6,149 bases of DNA, taken from assembly GCA_002448495.1 (NCBI GenBank), contig DJYL01000021.1:1-6149 (forward strand), read 5' to 3'. The notes beneath the pieces were generated by a model, which worked only from the letters and a program-made list of their open reading frames with translations, did no database searches and was not told the DNA's origin. Each line of letters starts with the position of its first letter. Positions within the stretch are counted from its first letter, which is position 1. A program made the position numbers and the translations under genes. Below, piece by piece: positions 4,305 to 6,149 of the stretch. The stretch is from Pseudoselenomonas ruminantium (GTDB lineage Bacteria; Bacillota; Negativicutes; Selenomonadales; Selenomonadaceae).

Positions 4305-4487
4305 TTGGAACCTGGCATTAACTTTTCTACGTTGGAGGAACAGATTCTCCTCCTGAAAGAAGCCACGGACGCAGTGCTCCTGGACACAATCGGTCTGGGG
4401 CAAAAAATGCAGGAAGCGTTTGGACAACATGCCGTTACTTCCCTCAGTTCGCAGATGTTGTGGACGACTCTGCAATCTGAAAACTGA
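4305..4487 (+). CDS. Small hypothetical protein, 60 residues, TTG start
   Basis: I do not recognise it. It begins at TTG, 10 bases after a perfect AGGAGG (4289-4294), with no better ATG or GTG nearby. The product is acidic and probably largely helical: TLEEQILLLKEATDAVLLDT (residues 9-28) reads as an amphipathic helix, followed by GLGQKMQEAFGQH (30-42) and a Ser/Thr-rich end. There are no cysteines, signal peptide or membrane segment. It is a complete unit, with strong promoter, ribosome site, ORF and intrinsic terminator. An alternative is that the transcript acts as a small RNA, but the ribosome site argues for translation. Confidence 0.65.
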   Translation: MEPGINFSTLEEQILLLKEATDAVLLDTIGLGQKMQEAFGQHAVTSLSSQMLWTTLQSEN

Positions 4488-4497
4488 CGGCAAAAAC

Positions 4498-4519
4498 GGA
4501 GCAGGAAAATCTCTGCTCC
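4498..4519 (+). other. Hairpin ahead of the terminator of the 60-residue ORF
   Basis: GGAGCAG (4498-4504) and CTGCTCC (4513-4519) form a perfect 7-bp stem with an 8-base loop, 11 bases after the stop codon and 12 bases before the terminator. It would add 3' structure to the message. Confidence 0.5.
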
Positions 4520-4531
4520 AGCAACCTCAAA

Positions 4532-4569
4532 CGGCCCGCAGGCTCAAAAATGCCTGCGGGCCGCTTTTT
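4532..4569 (+). terminator. Strong intrinsic terminator after the 60-residue ORF
   Basis: CGGCCCGCAGGC (4532-4543) and GCCTGCGGGCCG (4552-4563) form a perfect 12-bp G+C-rich stem with an 8-base loop, followed by CTTTTTG. It separates the small ORF from alanine dehydrogenase. Confidence 0.9.
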
Positions 4570-4670
4570 GTTGAAACGAAAAACTGCTTGAAGGAAAATA
4601 CAGCTTTGGTGAAGAACTATTTAGGAAAATCAATATCGATTTAATGTGGTCACGTTATGGAGGCGATATC

Positions 4671-5795
4671 ATGCGGATTGGTGTACCCAAGGAAATCAAG
4701 AATAATGAGAATCGTGTGGGACTTACCCCGGCAGGAGCAGAGGCACTGGTAAAGGCCGGTCATACGGTTTTCGTAGAACAAGGCGGCGGTCTGGGCAGCG
4801 GCTTTACCGATGAGGATTATGTTGCCGTAGGAGCTTCTATCACGGCAGATAAAAAGCAGTTATTTGCTGATGCCGAAATGATTATCAAGGTAAAGGAACC
4901 TTTGCCGGAGGAATATGACCTTTTTCATGCGGGACAGATTCTCTTTACTTACCTTCATTTAGCACCGGAACCGGAACTCACGGCGGCCCTGCTGAACCAT
5001 AATGTGACGGGAATCGCCTATGAAACCGTAGTGGGCAAAGACGGGCGTTCACTGCCGCTGCTGGCTCCCATGAGCGAAATTGCCGGACGCATGTCCGTAC
5101 AAATCGGTGCGCAGTTTTTGGAAAGCCGTTATGGCGGCGCAGGTGTGCTTTTGGGCGGTGTCAGCGGCGTAGCTTCCGGACAGGTGGTTATCATCGGCGG
5201 CGGCGTTGTCGGCACCAATGCAGCCAAAGTTGCCGCAGGCTTGGGCGCCCGCGTGACGGTAATTGACCTGTCCATTGACCGCTTGCGCTATTTGGATGAT
5301 GTTTTCGGCGGACGGGTGTCCACGGTAATGTCCAACAGTTTCAACATCGCCGAATGGGTGGCACGTGCCGACCTGCTCATTGGCGCAGTTCTGGTTCCCG
5401 GTGCCAAAACTCCGCAGCTTGTGACGGAAGATATGGTAAAGACCATGAAAAAAGGTTCCGTCATCGTGGACGTTGCCATTGACCAGGGCGGCAGCATTGC
5501 AACCTGCGACCGGGTGACCACACACGAAAATCCCACCTTTACCAAACATGGCGTGGTGCATTATTCGGTAGCCAATATCCCCGGTGCCGTCTCCCGCACC
5601 TCTACGCTGGCACTTACGAACGCTACCCTGCCTTATGCCCTGAAGATTGCCGGCAAAGGCTGGAAAGCCGCCTGCGGTGAAGATGCCGGACTCGCAGAAG
5701 GGCTGAATACCGTAGCCGGCAAATTGATCAATCGTCCGGTGGCAGAGGCTTTAGGATTAACATTCACGGATAAACAAGCATTCCTGCGCGCTTAA
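4671..5795 (+). CDS. ald: Alanine dehydrogenase
   Basis: Catalyses L-alanine + NAD+ + H2O to pyruvate + ammonia + NADH, reversibly, in the cytosol, as a family hexamer. At 374 residues it has the usual length. The family start MRIGVPKEIK is intact. Catalytic and substrate residues known from characterised enzymes are present: R15, K75 (IIKVKEP), H96 (TYLHLA) and D271 (AIDQGG). The NAD-binding glycines are GGGVVG (176-181), with D199 at the end of the next strand, consistent with NAD preference. NIPGAVSRTST (302-312) is a conserved C-terminal block. The start at 4671 is chosen over one 9 codons upstream because GGAGG lies 7 bases before it and the family begins here. It stands alone between two terminators. 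No good promoter could be picked in 4570-4660. It probably balances alanine, pyruvate and ammonia in a fermenting cell. Confidence 0.97.
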   Translation: MRIGVPKEIKNNENRVGLTPAGAEALVKAGHTVFVEQGGGLGSGFTDEDYVAVGASITADKKQLFADAEMIIKVKEPLPEEYDLFHAGQILFTYLHLAPEPELTAALLNHNVTGIAYETVVGKDGRSLPLLAPMSEIAGRMSVQIGAQFLESRYGGAGVLLGGVSGVASGQVVIIGGGVVGTNAAKVAAGLGARVTVIDLSIDRLRYLDDVFGGRVSTVMSNSFNIAEWVARADLLIGAVLVPGAKTPQLVTEDMVKTMKKGSVIVDVAIDQGGSIATCDRVTTHENPTFTKHGVVHYSVANIPGAVSRTSTLALTNATLPYALKIAGKGWKAACGEDAGLAEGLNTVAGKLINRPVAEALGLTFTDKQAFLRA

Positions 5796-5845
5796 CCGCT
5801 TGGGATGCCGGCCAACGAGCCAAATACAAAACAGCATAAAAAAAC

Positions 5846-5883
5846 GGCGTATGGTACAATACAGACCATACGCCAATTTTTTT
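5846..5883. terminator. Bidirectional terminator between ald and the TRAP permease gene
   Basis: GGCGTATGGT (5846-5855) pairs perfectly with ACCATACGCC (5865-5874) around a 9-base loop. Seven T follow on the plus strand (5877-5883), and GTTTTTTT follows on the minus strand. It therefore ends both convergent genes. Confidence 0.9.
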
Positions 5884-5887
5884 ACTT

Positions 5888-6149
5888 TTAATCTGCCACC
5901 AGATGTGGACGGCGTTTTAACTGCGTAAAGATAATCAAAGCAAAGATGGACAGCCCAATACCATCGGTGACAATCCCCGGCTGAATCATCAAGAGGCCGG
6001 CCACGATGAGAATCAGACGCTCATAGCCCTTGCAGTCCACTGCCAGATAGCCAATCAACGCCGAGCTTATCGCCACCATGCCGCAAAGCGCCGTCACCGT
6101 AAACAGGACAAGTTCGGCCATGGTGCCGCTCATCATCAGCAGCACCGGC
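5888..6149 (-). CDS. C-terminal end of a TRAP transporter fused permease (partial)
   Basis: The frame is open to the window edge, so only the last 87 or so residues are visible; the N-terminal part is outside. Two to three hydrophobic helices are seen: roughly AELVLFTVTALCGMVAISSA, then ERLILIVAGLLMIQPGIV, then a short helix ending FTQLKRRPHLVAD. The pattern of a Gly-Tyr turn, ERLILIVAGLL, P-G and T-D-x-I-G-L is what I know from the tail of fused 4TM/12TM permeases of TAXI-type TRAP transporters. These import organic acids or similar solutes with an extracytoplasmic binding protein, driven by an ion gradient. The binding protein gene is not in view. The substrate is unknown. The family call is moderately strong because only the tail is seen. 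Confidence 0.7.
   Translation of the reverse strand, partial: PVLLMMSGTMAELVLFTVTALCGMVAISSALIGYLAVDCKGYERLILIVAGLLMIQPGIVTDGIGLSIFALIIFTQLKRRPHLVAD

Noticed and set aside
4420..4644. Plus-strand ORF of 74 codons running from the 60-residue ORF towards ald
   Set aside because: It reads straight through the 7-bp hairpin and the strong 12-bp terminator, overlaps the better-supported frame, and has no ribosome site.
5049..5561. Minus-strand ORF of 170 codons inside alanine dehydrogenase
   Set aside because: Rich in His, Cys and Asn as expected from the complement of a G+C-rich gene, with no ribosome site; shadow frame.
1..6149. CRISPR arrays, insertion sequences, attachment sites, tRNAs
   Set aside because: No regularly spaced repeats, transposase or integrase frames, terminal repeats with target duplications, or cloverleaf sequences were found on either strand.

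Overview
The window looks like ordinary chromosome from an anaerobic member of the Negativicutes (the Selenomonas/Mitsuokella/Megasphaera neighbourhood). This is inferred from gene content and style: Gram-positive-type strong Shine-Dalgarno sites and hairpin-plus-T terminators, a DUF896 (YnzC-type) protein otherwise typical of Firmicutes, a fused TRAP-type permease tail, and a 6S RNA whose sequence resembles the Gram-negative form. I cannot name the species.

Layout. Bases 1-262 carry a terminator-like hairpin of something upstream, a large second hairpin, a small dyad and an extended -10 promoter. They lead into an MdtG-like MFS drug-efflux transporter (263-1462, +). Next comes an A+T-rich stretch (about 1463-2140) holding, on the minus strand, a peptide with a double-glycine leader (1542-1856) and, upstream of it, a very short ORF (1932-2030) whose ribosome binding site lies inside a long inverted repeat. 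A thioredoxin-reductase-like flavoprotein (2143-3054, -) and an unrecognised 104-residue protein with its own promoter and terminator (3148-3462, -) follow. Divergent from the latter is a 6S RNA (3624-3808, +), with a well-formed promoter and a closing helix that starts at the predicted transcription start. A DUF896 protein (3864-4127, -) runs towards it from a perfect consensus promoter. Back to back with that promoter, another strong promoter drives a 60-residue TTG-start ORF (4305-4487, +) that ends in a textbook terminator. Alanine dehydrogenase (4671-5795, +) comes next and shares a bidirectional terminator with the C-terminal end of a TRAP-transporter fused permease (5888 to window end, -).

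How it works together. Most genes here are single transcription units, each with its own signals, so no multi-gene pathway is evident. Alanine dehydrogenase (alanine/pyruvate/ammonia balance), a TRAP uptake permease and 6S RNA (RNA polymerase control in slow growth) fit a fermentative gut-type anaerobe. The least ordinary part is 1542-2098: an orphan double-glycine peptide preceded by a mini-ORF whose start region would be hidden in read-through transcripts but exposed in its own transcript. I see no CRISPR array, tRNA, rRNA, transposase or attachment site.
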